From: Bacteroidales bacterium
GTDB lineage: Bacteria > Bacteroidota > Bacteroidia > Bacteroidales > UBA1556
NCBI GenBank assembly: GCA_023145955.1
Contig: JAGLDA010000122.1
Location: 1-11,619 of the forward strand
DNA length: 11,619 nt
Reading direction: 5' to 3'
Shown here in pieces: positions 5,099-11,619 of this stretch. Made by a program: the position numbers and the translations under genes. The notes beneath the pieces were generated by a model. It did not search any database. It was not told the DNA's origin and saw nothing but the letters and a program-made list of their open reading frames with translations. Position 1 is the first letter of the stretch. Each line of letters starts with the position of its first letter.

Positions 5099-5812
5099 TT
5101 ATTTTGTTGCAATCAATTGTTCTACCAATTTGGGCACTCCAATTGTTGCTTTTTGTGCAATGCATTCTATATTGTCAAGGTTATGTTCATTTGCAGTAGG
5201 GTCGATATAGTAGTTTTTGCATTCTTGATCGGCGCAGCTCATAAGTCCTGCTGCGGGGTATACCGATAATGAAGTGCCAATAGTAATAAGGATATCTGCC
5301 TGGTTTACTTTTTCGGCAGCATAATCAATAAGTGGTACATCTTCGCCAAACCATACTATATGAGGTCTTAATTGGCTGCCATCTTCTGCCAAGTCGCCAA
5401 TTTTTAATTCCCAACCTTCAATATTGCTAATCAATGATTCGTCATTCTCGCTTCTAGCTTTGCGAAGTTCGCCATGCAAATGTGTAACATTGCTAGAGCC
5501 TGCTCGTTCATGCAAATCGTCAACATTTTGTGTTATTATTTCCACATTATACATTTTTTCCAACTCTACTAGAGCTTCGTGAGCTAGGTTAGGCTCTACG
5601 GTAAGAAGTTGTTTGCGCCTGATATTATAAAAATCCATCACCATTTGTGGGGTTTCTCTCCATGCAATAGGGCTTGCAACTTCATCAATTTTATATCTAT
5701 GCCACATTCCACCCATATCTCTGAAAGTAAGAATTCCACTTTCAGCACTCATTCCTGCGCCACTTAATACTATTATATTTTTCTTGTTATCAGATTTTGT
5801 AGCTCGTTTCAT
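5099..5812 (-). CDS. cobB: NAD-dependent protein deacylase, sirtuin family, zinc-less class III type
   Basis: Sirtuins remove acyl groups from protein lysines using NAD, giving nicotinamide and O-acyl-ADP-ribose, in the cytoplasm. The 237-aa protein spans the catalytic core: GAGMSAESGI (18-27) and FR at 30-31 bind NAD, TQNVDDLHERAG (94-105) carries N96 and D98, HLHGEL holds catalytic H113, HIVWFGE (151-157) lines the acyl-lysine groove, and GTSLSVYPAA (179-188) binds the ribose. Y62 and R65 in FYNIRR match the YxxR pair of SIRT5/CobB that favours succinyl, malonyl or glutaryl lysine. The zinc ribbon expected at about 118-145 has no cysteine; the only cysteines are at 193, 198 and 217. I recall this zinc-less form from other Bacteroidota sirtuins, so it is probably active. 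The ATG at 5812 leaves a short basic lead-in. It is divergent from maeB. The symbol cobB is by family, not proven orthology. Confidence 0.92.
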   Translation of the reverse strand: MKRATKSDNKKNIIVLSGAGMSAESGILTFRDMGGMWHRYKIDEVASPIAWRETPQMVMDFYNIRRKQLLTVEPNLAHEALVELEKMYNVEIITQNVDDLHERAGSSNVTHLHGELRKARSENDESLISNIEGWELKIGDLAEDGSQLRPHIVWFGEDVPLIDYAAEKVNQADILITIGTSLSVYPAAGLMSCADQECKNYYIDPTANEHNLDNIECIAQKATIGVPKLVEQLIATK

Positions 5813-5967
5813 AGTATTTGGATTAAAATGAATATTTATTAAACCTAGGATTATTTTGCTGTAATATACTATATTATAAGAAAGAAATGTGGCTTTTATT
5901 GCTTCTATTTGGTAATATTTAATTATTTATTTAAAACCCAATATTAGTTCAAATAATATTTATTGCT

Positions 5968-5995
5968 CAAATATACAACATTTGTCAGTACCAAA
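5968..5995 (-). promoter_or_regulatory. Promoter candidate of the sirtuin/GIN unit
   Basis: On the minus strand TATATTTG (5975-5968) is an exact TAnnTTTG box and TTTG (5995-5992) lies 16 bp upstream, a little short for the usual spacing. Transcription would start near 5961, giving a leader of about 150 nt to the ATG at 5812. Confidence 0.4.
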
Positions 5996-6063
5996 ATAGC
6001 CTTATATATTTTTTGTAAGTGATAAACAAGGTAGCTTAGCAATATATAATTAATATATAGTGT

Positions 6064-6071
6064 TACTTTTG
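6064..6071 (+). promoter_or_regulatory. Second, distal -7 box for maeB
   Basis: TACTTTTG is an exact TAnnTTTG match, but no TTG lies at the proper distance upstream. It may be an alternative weaker start or a chance match in AT-rich sequence. Confidence 0.25.
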
Positions 6072-6100
6072 CAATTAGAATTATTGATTATTATTATGTC

Positions 6101-6129
6101 TTGTATCAAATGTTTTTTCGTTATTTTTG
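6101..6129 (+). promoter_or_regulatory. Bacteroidetes-type promoter of maeB
   Basis: TATTTTTG (6122-6129) is an exact TAnnTTTG -7 box with TTG (6101-6103) 18 bp upstream. The start would be near 6136, giving a leader of about 60 nt that contains the 15-mer shared with gltA. Confidence 0.55.
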
Positions 6130-6160
6130 CATAACATAATTATAGGATTCTATTGAACAA

Positions 6161-6175
6161 ATATTATTATAACAC
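6161..6175 (+). repeat. 15-mer leader motif, maeB copy
   Basis: ATATTATTATAACAC occurs here and again, exactly, at 8981-8995 before citrate synthase. It ends 21 bp before the maeB ATG and lies downstream of the proposed promoter, hence in the mRNA leader. It could be a regulator or RNA-protein site, or an upstream core promoter not described by TAnnTTTG. Confidence 0.45.
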
Positions 6176-6196
6176 GTATCATTTAAAACAAACGTA

Positions 6197-8479
6197 ATGA
6201 GTAAGTTGTTAGAACAAGCAGCCTTGGATTATCATATGCAAGGAGGAAAACCAGGAAAAGTGGAAGTAGTACCAACGAAACCATATTCTACACAAAGAGA
6301 TTTATCGTTAGCCTATTCGCCAGGAGTAGCCTACCCATGTTTAGCCATAGAGAAAACCCCTTCAGATGCATATAAGTATACTGCAAAGGGAAATCTTGTG
6401 GCTGTAATATCAAACGGAACAGCAGTGCTAGGTTTGGGAGATATTGGAGCACTAGCAGGAAAGCCGGTAATGGAAGGTAAAGGTCTTTTATTTAAAATTT
6501 TTGCTGATGTTGATGTTTTTGATATAGAGATAAGTACTAAGGACATTGATAAGTTTGTAGAAACAGTAATAGAAATAGCGCCTACTTTTGGTGGTATTAA
6601 TCTTGAAGATATAAAGGCTCCTGAGTGTTTTGAGATAGAGAGAAGAGTTAAGGAAGCATTAGATATTCCTGTAATGCATGACGATCAACACGGAACAGCA
6701 ATTATTTCTGCTGCTGGATTGGTTTCTGCATTGGAGTTAACAGGAAAAGATATTTCTAAAGTAAAAATGGTAGTTAGTGGTGCTGGCGCTTCAGCCTCAG
6801 CTTGTACACGTTTATATATGTCGGTAGGTGTGAAGCCAGAGAATATATTAATGTGCGATAGTAGAGGAGTGCTTAGAAACTCTCGTACTGATATGAACGA
6901 AGCAAAGAAAGAATTTTCTAGAGATACCGATAAGGAAACATTATCGGAAGCTTTGGTTGGTGCTGATATTTTCTTAGGGTTATCTGTTAAGGGAGCTATG
7001 AGTAAGGAAATGCTTGCGTCTATGGGTAAAGATCCTATTGTATTTGCGATGGCAAATCCTGATCCTGAAATAACTTATGAGGACGCTTTAGATACTCGTC
7101 AAGATTTAATATTTGCTACAGGACGTTCTGATTATCCAAATCAGATTAATAATGTATTAGGCTTTCCATTTATCTTCCGTGGCGCATTAGACGTACGAGC
7201 TACTGCTATTAACGAAGAGATGAAAATTGCTGCAGTATATGCTTTGGCAAAATTGGCAAAAGAGCCTGTGCCAGACGTAGTACAAAAAGCTTATGGCAAA
7301 ACCGAAATGGGATTTGGTAAGGAATACATTGTTCCTACGCCTCTTGATCCACGTTTGATAGAGTATGTTTCTGTTGCGGTAGCAAAAGCAGCAGTTGATT
7401 CAGGTGTTGCTACCCAAGAGATTAAAGATTGGGATGCATATAAGGCAGAGCTTCGCCAACGTATGGGAATCGATAACTCAATAATGAGATCGGCATATTC
7501 AAAAGCTAAGGCAGCGCCAAAGCGTGTAGTTTATACTGATGCTAATGATATTAAAGTAATGCAAGCAGCAATTCAGGTTAGTAATGAAGGTATTGCTATT
7601 CCTCTTTTGTTAGGAAATGAAAAACTTATAAAAGAGAATGCAGAAAAATATGCATTAGACATTAGCGATATAGAAATTGTTAATTTCTCTTCGTCAGCAA
7701 TGGCAGAAACAAGAGAAAAATATGCAAAAATACTTTGCGAAAAGCGTAATAGAAGAGGAATTGATTATAAGCAAGCATTAAATAAAATGTTTGATCAGAA
7801 TTATTTTGGTGTAGCGATGGTGGAGAGTGGAGATGCTGATGCAATGATTGCTGGCTTGAACACTAAATATGCTTCAGCTATTCGTCCAGCATTGCAAATA
7901 ATAGGTAAGCGCGACGATATTAATAAGATTGCTGGTATGTATATAATGAATACCAAAAAAGGACCATTTTTCCTTGCTGACACTACTATTAATACAGATC
8001 CTAGTGCTCAAGAATTGGTAGATATTACCTTATTAACGGCAAATGAAGTTCGTAATTTTGGCTTTGATCCAAATATTGCACTCCTTTCATATTCTAACTA
8101 TGGCTCTACGGAGGCTGAAAGTTCATTAAAGATGAGTGAGGCAGTATCTATTCTTCACAAAGATCATCCAGATATTATGGTTGATGGCGAAATGCAAGCA
8201 AATTTTGCATTAAATACTGATCTTCGTATTGAACGTTATCCTTTTTCTAAATTAGGAAATAGAAGTGTAAATACATTAATATTCCCAAGTTTAAATTCTG
8301 GAAATATTGCATATAAGATGCTTCAGGAAATTGGGCATGCAGAGGCTATAGGGCCAATTGTTATGGGTCTTAAAAAACCTGTTCATATTCTTCAGCTTTC
8401 TAGCTCAGTTCGCGAAATTGTAGATATGACAGCTATAGCGGTTGTAGATGCAATTAACGGACAGCAAAAGCTTGACTAA
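6197..8479 (+). CDS. maeB: NADP-dependent malic enzyme, MaeB type (malic enzyme fused to phosphotransacetylase-like domain)
   Basis: Oxidatively decarboxylates malate to pyruvate and CO2 in the cytoplasm, normally with NADP, feeding NADPH and pyruvate to biosynthesis. The 760-aa length is the normal MaeB length. Catalytic domain (about 1-415): YSPGVA with general acid Y40, GKGLLFKIFADVD with general base K95, NLEDIKAPECFEIE (135-148, E137 and D138 metal ligands), HDDQHGTAII (161-170), the Rossmann loop GAGASA (195-200), MANPDPEI (285-292) and GRSDYPNQINN (309-319). The C-terminal domain (about 430-755) is phosphotransacetylase-like, including YFGVAMVESGDADAMIAGL (536-554); in MaeB proteins it is not thought to be catalytic but to bind acetyl-CoA as an allosteric signal. 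The ATG at 6197 gives the conserved start. It ends in a strong terminator and so is transcribed alone, yet shares a leader motif with gltA. Confidence 0.96.
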   Translation: MSKLLEQAALDYHMQGGKPGKVEVVPTKPYSTQRDLSLAYSPGVAYPCLAIEKTPSDAYKYTAKGNLVAVISNGTAVLGLGDIGALAGKPVMEGKGLLFKIFADVDVFDIEISTKDIDKFVETVIEIAPTFGGINLEDIKAPECFEIERRVKEALDIPVMHDDQHGTAIISAAGLVSALELTGKDISKVKMVVSGAGASASACTRLYMSVGVKPENILMCDSRGVLRNSRTDMNEAKKEFSRDTDKETLSEALVGADIFLGLSVKGAMSKEMLASMGKDPIVFAMANPDPEITYEDALDTRQDLIFATGRSDYPNQINNVLGFPFIFRGALDVRATAINEEMKIAAVYALAKLAKEPVPDVVQKAYGKTEMGFGKEYIVPTPLDPRLIEYVSVAVAKAAVDSGVATQEIKDWDAYKAELRQRMGIDNSIMRSAYSKAKAAPKRVVYTDANDIKVMQAAIQVSNEGIAIPLLLGNEKLIKENAEKYALDISDIEIVNFSSSAMAETREKYAKILCEKRNRRGIDYKQALNKMFDQNYFGVAMVESGDADAMIAGLNTKYASAIRPALQIIGKRDDINKIAGMYIMNTKKGPFFLADTTINTDPSAQELVDITLLTANEVRNFGFDPNIALLSYSNYGSTEAESSLKMSEAVSILHKDHPDIMVDGEMQANFALNTDLRIERYPFSKLGNRSVNTLIFPSLNSGNIAYKMLQEIGHAEAIGPIVMGLKKPVHILQLSSSVREIVDMTAIAVVDAINGQQKLD

Positions 8480-8505
8480 GCATAAATATTAAATTAAAAA
8501 ATACT

Positions 8506-8535
8506 AAGGCCACAATTTTTATTGTGGCTTTTTTT
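8506..8535 (+). terminator. Intrinsic terminator of maeB
   Basis: GCCACAAT (8509-8516) pairs perfectly with ATTGTGGC (8521-8528) around a TTTT loop. The stem can extend outward by three more pairs, and seven T residues follow (8529-8535). It is 26 bp after the stop codon, a textbook rho-independent terminator. Confidence 0.9.
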
Positions 8536-8770
8536 ATGAATAAAAAATGATTTCAATTATAGTGAAGTATTATGTATTATACTTATTATGAATGCATTAT
8601 ATGCTATTATGGCAGTTTATAAAATTATAATAATTATATTTTTCAAATAGCCCTCTCAGTTTATATTTTGACAAAGAAGTTGTACAAAGCAGATTTATAT
8701 CATTTTATTAATAGAGTTTTATAAAGTATTATAATCCTATATATTAAAAAGCTTTTGTACTTTAGTAGTC

Positions 8771-8803
8771 CGAAATAATACATGAATTTCGCCAATCGAA
8801 ATT
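8771..8803. repeat. Dyad with three alternative arms
   Basis: AATTTCG (8785-8791) pairs perfectly with CGAAATT (8797-8803) around a five-base loop, and alternatively with CGAAAT (8771-8776) upstream. The two pairings exclude each other. It could be an operator pair or a switching RNA fold; function unknown. Confidence 0.35.
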
Positions 8804-8949
8804 AGTACTTTTCAAAATGTTAATACACAGTCTGCATAGTATTTATGAATATAAAAACTAAAATATATTTAATTGGTATCTTTCCTTATATGGAGAAGAT
8901 AACGCTATGCATATCCCCATAAATAATTATTAAAAAATGAAATAAACAC

Positions 8950-8979
8950 TTGCTCTATTATTGCATGTAGTAAGAGCAA
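8950..8979. promoter_or_regulatory. Inverted repeat in the gltA promoter region
   Basis: TTGCTCT (8950-8956) is the exact reverse complement of AGAGCAA (8973-8979), with a 16-base spacer that holds a near -7 box, TATTATTG (8956-8963). It directly precedes the leader 15-mer. Arms 23 bp apart, about two helical turns, fit a dimeric regulator site better than an RNA hairpin. Confidence 0.4.
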
Positions 8980-8980
8980 T

Positions 8981-8995
8981 ATATTATTATAACAC
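8981..8995 (+). repeat. 15-mer leader motif, gltA copy
   Basis: Exact copy of the 15-mer at 6161-6175. Here it ends 47 bp before the gltA ATG. It is absent from the short mdh leader. Confidence 0.45.
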
Positions 8996-9005
8996 ACATA
9001 AACCA

Positions 9006-9023
9006 GCCTGTATAAATATAGGC
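9006..9023 (+). other. Leader hairpin upstream of gltA
   Basis: GCCTGTA (9006-9012) pairs with TATAGGC (9017-9023) with one G-U pair around a TAAA tetraloop. It ends 19 bp before the start codon. No T run follows, so it is a leader structure that may affect mRNA stability or translation rather than a terminator. Confidence 0.4.
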
Positions 9024-9042
9024 ATATAAAAAAACAAATATT

Positions 9043-10341
9043 ATGACAGCTTTAAAAAAGAAACTGTACGAAAAAATTCAAGAACATCGTCCAAGAACAT
9101 CAAAATTACTGAAAGAATCAGGAGATGTAAAAGTAGGAGAAGTAACAATTTCTCAAGCAATTGGTGGCGCTAGAGGCGTAAGATGTTTAGTTACCGATAT
9201 TTCATATCTAGATCCAATGGAAGGCATCCGTTTCCGTGGTTATACAATTCCTGAAACTATGGCTGCATTGCCAAAGCCAGAAGGTAAAGATTATCCTTAT
9301 GTAGAGGGTTTTTGGTATTTACTATTGACAGGTGAGATTCCAACAATGGAAGAAACTATGGAATTGGTAGAGGATTTCAAACAACGAAGCGATGTGCCTT
9401 CATATGTATTTGATGTATTGAGAGCTTTGCCTAAGGATTCTCACCCAATGGTAATGTTTAATGCAGCAATTCTTGCTATGCAAAAAGAAAGTAAGTTTGC
9501 TAAATTCTACGAAGATGGATATAATAAAATGGATGCTTGGGATACTATGTTCGAAGACTCAACAGATCTTTTAGCTCGTTTACCAGAGATTGCAGCTTTC
9601 ATATACCGTTATAAGTATAAGAATGATGATATTATTGCTAATCCAAAAATGGATATGGGATCTAACTTTGCTAAGATGATGGGTATTGATGCTCCTTATG
9701 ATGATGTTGCACGTATGTATTTCATCCTTCACTCAGATCATGAGTCAGGAAATGCTTCTGCACATACAACTCACTTAGTTGCTTCAACTTTATCTGATGC
9801 TTATTACTCGCTTTCTGCTGGTATGGGTGCTTTGGCAGGACCATTACATGGTTTAGCTAATCAAGAAGTATTACGTTGGTTGCAAGGTGTAATGGACAAA
9901 TTAGACGGTCAAGAGCCAACAGAAGAACTAATGAAGAAATTTGTTTGGGAAACTTTAAATGGTGGTGCTGTAATTCCAGGTTTTGGACATGCTGTACTAC
10001 GTAAAACAGATCCTCGTTATGCTTCTCAGCGCGAGTTCTGCGAGAAACATCTTCCGGATGATAAAATATTTAAGTATGTAGATATGCTATATCGTGTTGT
10101 ACCAGATATTTTGGTAGAGCAAGGAAAAGCTAAAAATCCATGGCCTAATGTTGATGCTCAATCAGGAGTTATTCAGTGGTTCTATGGTATTGTAGAGTAC
10201 GATTTCTATACAGTAATGTTTGGTGTTGGTCGCGCAATAGGCGTATTGGCTAATATTACTTGGGATAGAGCTTTAGGATATGCTCTTGAGCGTCCTAAGT
10301 CGTTAACTACTGATATGCTTGAAGAACTTACTAAGAAATAG
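9043..10341 (+). CDS. gltA: Citrate synthase, mitochondrial (eukaryotic-like) type
   Basis: Condenses oxaloacetate and acetyl-CoA to citrate, the entry step of the TCA cycle, in the cytoplasm. The 432-aa protein spans the full enzyme with the catalytic triad in place: H269 in GPLHGLANQEVLRWL, H316 in PGFGHAVLRKTDPRY and D371 in NVDAQSG. LHSDHESGNASAHTTHLV (229-246), ARLPEIAAFIYRYKY (178-192) and FGVGRAIGVLANITWDRALG (393-412) read like mitochondrial citrate synthases, not like the NADH-inhibited hexameric E. coli type. This eukaryotic-like subfamily is known from Geobacter and some Bacteroidota. The ATG at 9043 is preceded by an A-rich stretch and a leader hairpin. It is followed by a strong terminator and then mdh. 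The name gltA is used by function, although it is not the E. coli-type orthologue. Confidence 0.96.
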   Translation: MTALKKKLYEKIQEHRPRTSKLLKESGDVKVGEVTISQAIGGARGVRCLVTDISYLDPMEGIRFRGYTIPETMAALPKPEGKDYPYVEGFWYLLLTGEIPTMEETMELVEDFKQRSDVPSYVFDVLRALPKDSHPMVMFNAAILAMQKESKFAKFYEDGYNKMDAWDTMFEDSTDLLARLPEIAAFIYRYKYKNDDIIANPKMDMGSNFAKMMGIDAPYDDVARMYFILHSDHESGNASAHTTHLVASTLSDAYYSLSAGMGALAGPLHGLANQEVLRWLQGVMDKLDGQEPTEELMKKFVWETLNGGAVIPGFGHAVLRKTDPRYASQREFCEKHLPDDKIFKYVDMLYRVVPDILVEQGKAKNPWPNVDAQSGVIQWFYGIVEYDFYTVMFGVGRAIGVLANITWDRALGYALERPKSLTTDMLEELTKK

Positions 10342-10357
10342 AGTAAATATTATTCTC

Positions 10358-10399
10358 GATAAAGTTTCAGAAATTATATTCTGGAACTTTATCTTTTTT
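10358..10399 (+). terminator. Intrinsic terminator of gltA
   Basis: A 13-bp stem (10358-10370 with 10381-10393, one G-U pair) with a 10-base loop is followed by six T residues. It starts 16 bp after the stop codon and ends only 37 bp before the mdh start, so mdh needs read-through or a promoter overlapping the terminator; TATCTTTT (10390-10397) is a one-mismatch -7 box there. Confidence 0.85.
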
Positions 10400-10436
10400 A
10401 TTGCAAAATACACAAAAACAATATAAAATATAAATT

Positions 10437-11375
10437 ATGAAAAAAGTAACCGTAGTAGGTGCTGGTAACGTTGGAGCAACTTGCGCTGATGTATTAGCGC
10501 AAAAAAACTTCTTAGATGAGGTTGTTTTAATAGATATTAAAGAAGGATTTGCAGAAGGAAAAGCCCTTGATATATGGGAAGCTGCAGCTATTAACCATTT
10601 TGATACTCGCGTAAATGGATATACTAATGATTATTCAAAAACTGCAGGTTCTGAAGTAGTAGTTATTACTTCGGGTATTCCTCGTAAGCCAGGAATGAGC
10701 CGTGATGATCTTATTGCTACCAATGCAAAAATAATGATGAATGTGGTTGAAAACGTAATGGAAGCTTCTCCTGATGCTATTATTATAGTTGTAGCCAATC
10801 CTCTTGATGTAATGACTTATGCTGCTCATAAAGCTTCTGGTAAAGCTGCTAATAAAGTATTTGGTATGGCCGGAATCCTTGACACTTCTCGTTATAAGGC
10901 GTTTCTTGCTACTGAATTAGGTGTTTCGCCAAACGATATTCAAGCTCTACTAATGGGTGGACATGGTGATACAATGGTGCCTCTTAAACGATATACTACT
11001 GTTTCGGGTATTCCTGTAACAGATCTTATTGATGATGATAAGCTTGATGCTATTATCGATCGTACGAAAAAAGGTGGTGGAGAAATAGTTAAACTATTGG
11101 GTACTTCTGCTTGGTATGCTCCAGGTGCTGCTGCTGCTCAAATGGTTGAGTCTATAGTTAATGACCAAAACCATATATTCCCAGTTTGTGTATCTCTTGA
11201 TGGACAGTGGGGACAAAATGATGTATATCTTGGATCTCCAGTACGCCTAGGTCGTAATGGTATTGAAGAAATTATTGAAATTGATCTTAATGAAGACGAA
11301 ATGAAAGATATGGAAACTTCTTCTGCAGCTGTTAAGTCTGTAATGAAGGCTCTTGATGATATGAAATTGATGTAA
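10437..11375 (+). CDS. mdh: Malate dehydrogenase, NAD-dependent, LDH-like type
   Basis: Interconverts malate and oxaloacetate with NAD in the cytoplasm, supplying oxaloacetate to the citrate synthase encoded just upstream. At 312 aa it matches the LDH-like (MDH type III) bacterial family. Visible features are the Rossmann loop GAGNVG (8-13), D33 at the end of the second strand, which selects NAD over NADP, the substrate loop GIPRKPGMSRDDL (80-92) with R83 and R89, VANPLDVMTY (119-128) with N121, the Asp-Arg pair in ILDTSRYK (D149, R152), and catalytic H176 in GGHGDTMVP. Arg at position 83, rather than Gln, marks malate rather than lactate specificity. The ATG at 10437 leads directly into the first beta strand. 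It lies 95 bp after gltA behind a terminator and ends in its own strong terminator. Confidence 0.96.
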   Translation: MKKVTVVGAGNVGATCADVLAQKNFLDEVVLIDIKEGFAEGKALDIWEAAAINHFDTRVNGYTNDYSKTAGSEVVVITSGIPRKPGMSRDDLIATNAKIMMNVVENVMEASPDAIIIVVANPLDVMTYAAHKASGKAANKVFGMAGILDTSRYKAFLATELGVSPNDIQALLMGGHGDTMVPLKRYTTVSGIPVTDLIDDDKLDAIIDRTKKGGGEIVKLLGTSAWYAPGAAAAQMVESIVNDQNHIFPVCVSLDGQWGQNDVYLGSPVRLGRNGIEEIIEIDLNEDEMKDMETSSAAVKSVMKALDDMKLM

Positions 11376-11397
11376 GCAATTTTTTTAAGTAATACTT

Positions 11398-11432
11398 AAG
11401 CCCTAATAATTAATTTTATTAGGGCTTTTTTT
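11398..11432 (+). terminator. Intrinsic terminator of mdh
   Basis: AAGCCCTAATAA (11398-11409) pairs perfectly with TTATTAGGGCTT (11416-11427), 12 bp around a six-base loop, running into a T tract to 11432. It is 22 bp after the stop codon. The A tract on the left arm means it could also work on the opposite strand. Confidence 0.92.
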
Positions 11433-11619
11433 ATTTCTACTAGGTTTGTTTTGTTGCTAAGCATAGTTTAAGGCGCACTTCCCACTCCATCTCGCTGCGC
11501 ACGTACGCGAATTTTTATTTTATTTCAATATTTTATAGGGTTTATATTTCAAGCAAGCACAGGTCTATATTTTCATTCTTGACTCAGGAGCGAGCTAATA
11601 CCAAATTAACACCAAAACA
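11433..11619. other. Unassigned 3' flank
   Basis: No gene start, RNA gene or repeat copy is recognised. A stretch at about 11471-11510 is clearly richer in G+C (for example CTCGCTGCGCACGTACGCGA) than the AT-rich surroundings, which may mark the edge of another intergenic repeat or mobile element beyond the window. Confidence 0.3.

Larger units (their letters stand above)
5813..6196. other. 384-bp divergent promoter region between sirtuin and maeB
   Basis: Very AT-rich and non-coding on both strands. It contains a minus-strand promoter candidate for the sirtuin gene and two plus-strand -7 boxes for maeB, listed separately, plus the motif shared with the gltA leader. No small open frame with a credible start stands out. 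Confidence 0.6.
8536..9042. other. 507-bp non-coding region before citrate synthase
   Basis: AT-rich, with no credible coding frame on either strand. It holds a three-armed dyad (8771-8803), an inverted repeat (8950-8979), the leader 15-mer (8981-8995) and a leader hairpin (9006-9023). No exact TAnnTTTG box is seen; TATTATTG (8956-8963) and TATCTTTC (8876-8883) each have one mismatch. Such a long upstream region for a core gene suggests regulation or a small RNA, neither shown. Confidence 0.5.

Noticed and set aside
4538..5269. Plus-strand open frames of about 63-65 codons opposite the GIN and sirtuin genes
   Set aside because: They are antisense shadows of well supported genes; none carries a recognisable motif or start context.
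5099..5812. Sirtuin called defective because the zinc cysteines are missing
   Set aside because: NAD-binding and catalytic residues are all intact, and zinc-less sirtuins of the same pattern are familiar in Bacteroidota, so loss of function is not supported.
8480..9042. Small protein gene in the long maeB-gltA gap
   Set aside because: Frames are short, interrupted by stops and have no credible composition or start context.
6197..11375. maeB-gltA-mdh as a single operon
   Set aside because: Each gene is followed by a strong intrinsic terminator, and 563 bp separate maeB from gltA. Only gltA-mdh read-through remains plausible.

Overview
The window reads as a piece of a Bacteroidota (Bacteroidetes) chromosome. 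It is AT-rich, genes lack clear Shine-Dalgarno sequences, several starts follow a TAnnTTTG -7 box, and the protein set is typical of the phylum: a FISUMP-domain lipoprotein with a K-K-D-D-D sequence after the lipobox Cys, a GIN-domain (DUF2807) surface protein, a zinc-less sirtuin, a MaeB-type malic enzyme and a mitochondrial-type citrate synthase. A member of the marine or anaerobic Bacteroidales/Marinilabiliales would fit, but the sequence does not fix the rank.

Left part, about 1-3640, looks accessory. It starts with a 5'-truncated arginine/agmatine deiminase-family gene. A 481-bp gap follows, holding an attC-like structured element, a second hairpin, an AT-only hairpin and two tandem 23-bp-period dyads resembling an IS21-family end. 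Next come a stand-alone class II Fic AMP-transferase gene with its own promoter, a short decayed Bro-N (phage antirepressor-type) fragment and a FISUMP lipoprotein gene. A 25-bp imperfect direct repeat (22/25) sits just after fic and just before the LysE-family exporter gene, bracketing about 1.1 kb.

Middle part, about 3640-5980: a LysE/RhtB-family exporter on the + strand runs convergently into a minus-strand pair, a sirtuin deacylase followed 61 bp later by a GIN-domain protein. The sirtuin gene and maeB are divergent and share a 384-bp intergenic region with Bacteroidetes-type promoter candidates facing each way.

Right part, about 6060-11432, is ordinary core metabolism: maeB (malate to pyruvate), citrate synthase and malate dehydrogenase, all on the + strand. 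Each ends in a convincing intrinsic terminator, so they look like three transcription units rather than one operon. Together they handle the malate/oxaloacetate/pyruvate node: MDH makes oxaloacetate, citrate synthase condenses it with acetyl-CoA, and malic enzyme returns malate carbon to pyruvate with NADPH. The maeB and gltA leaders share an exact 15-mer close to the start codons, and the gltA leader contains two further dyads, suggesting linked control. The last 190 bp carry no gene I can recognise.

I do not see a new multi-gene defence or biosynthetic system. The most worthwhile leads are the mobile-element debris on the left (attC-like site, IS21-like end, Bro-N relic, 25-bp repeat) and the shared maeB/gltA leader motif.
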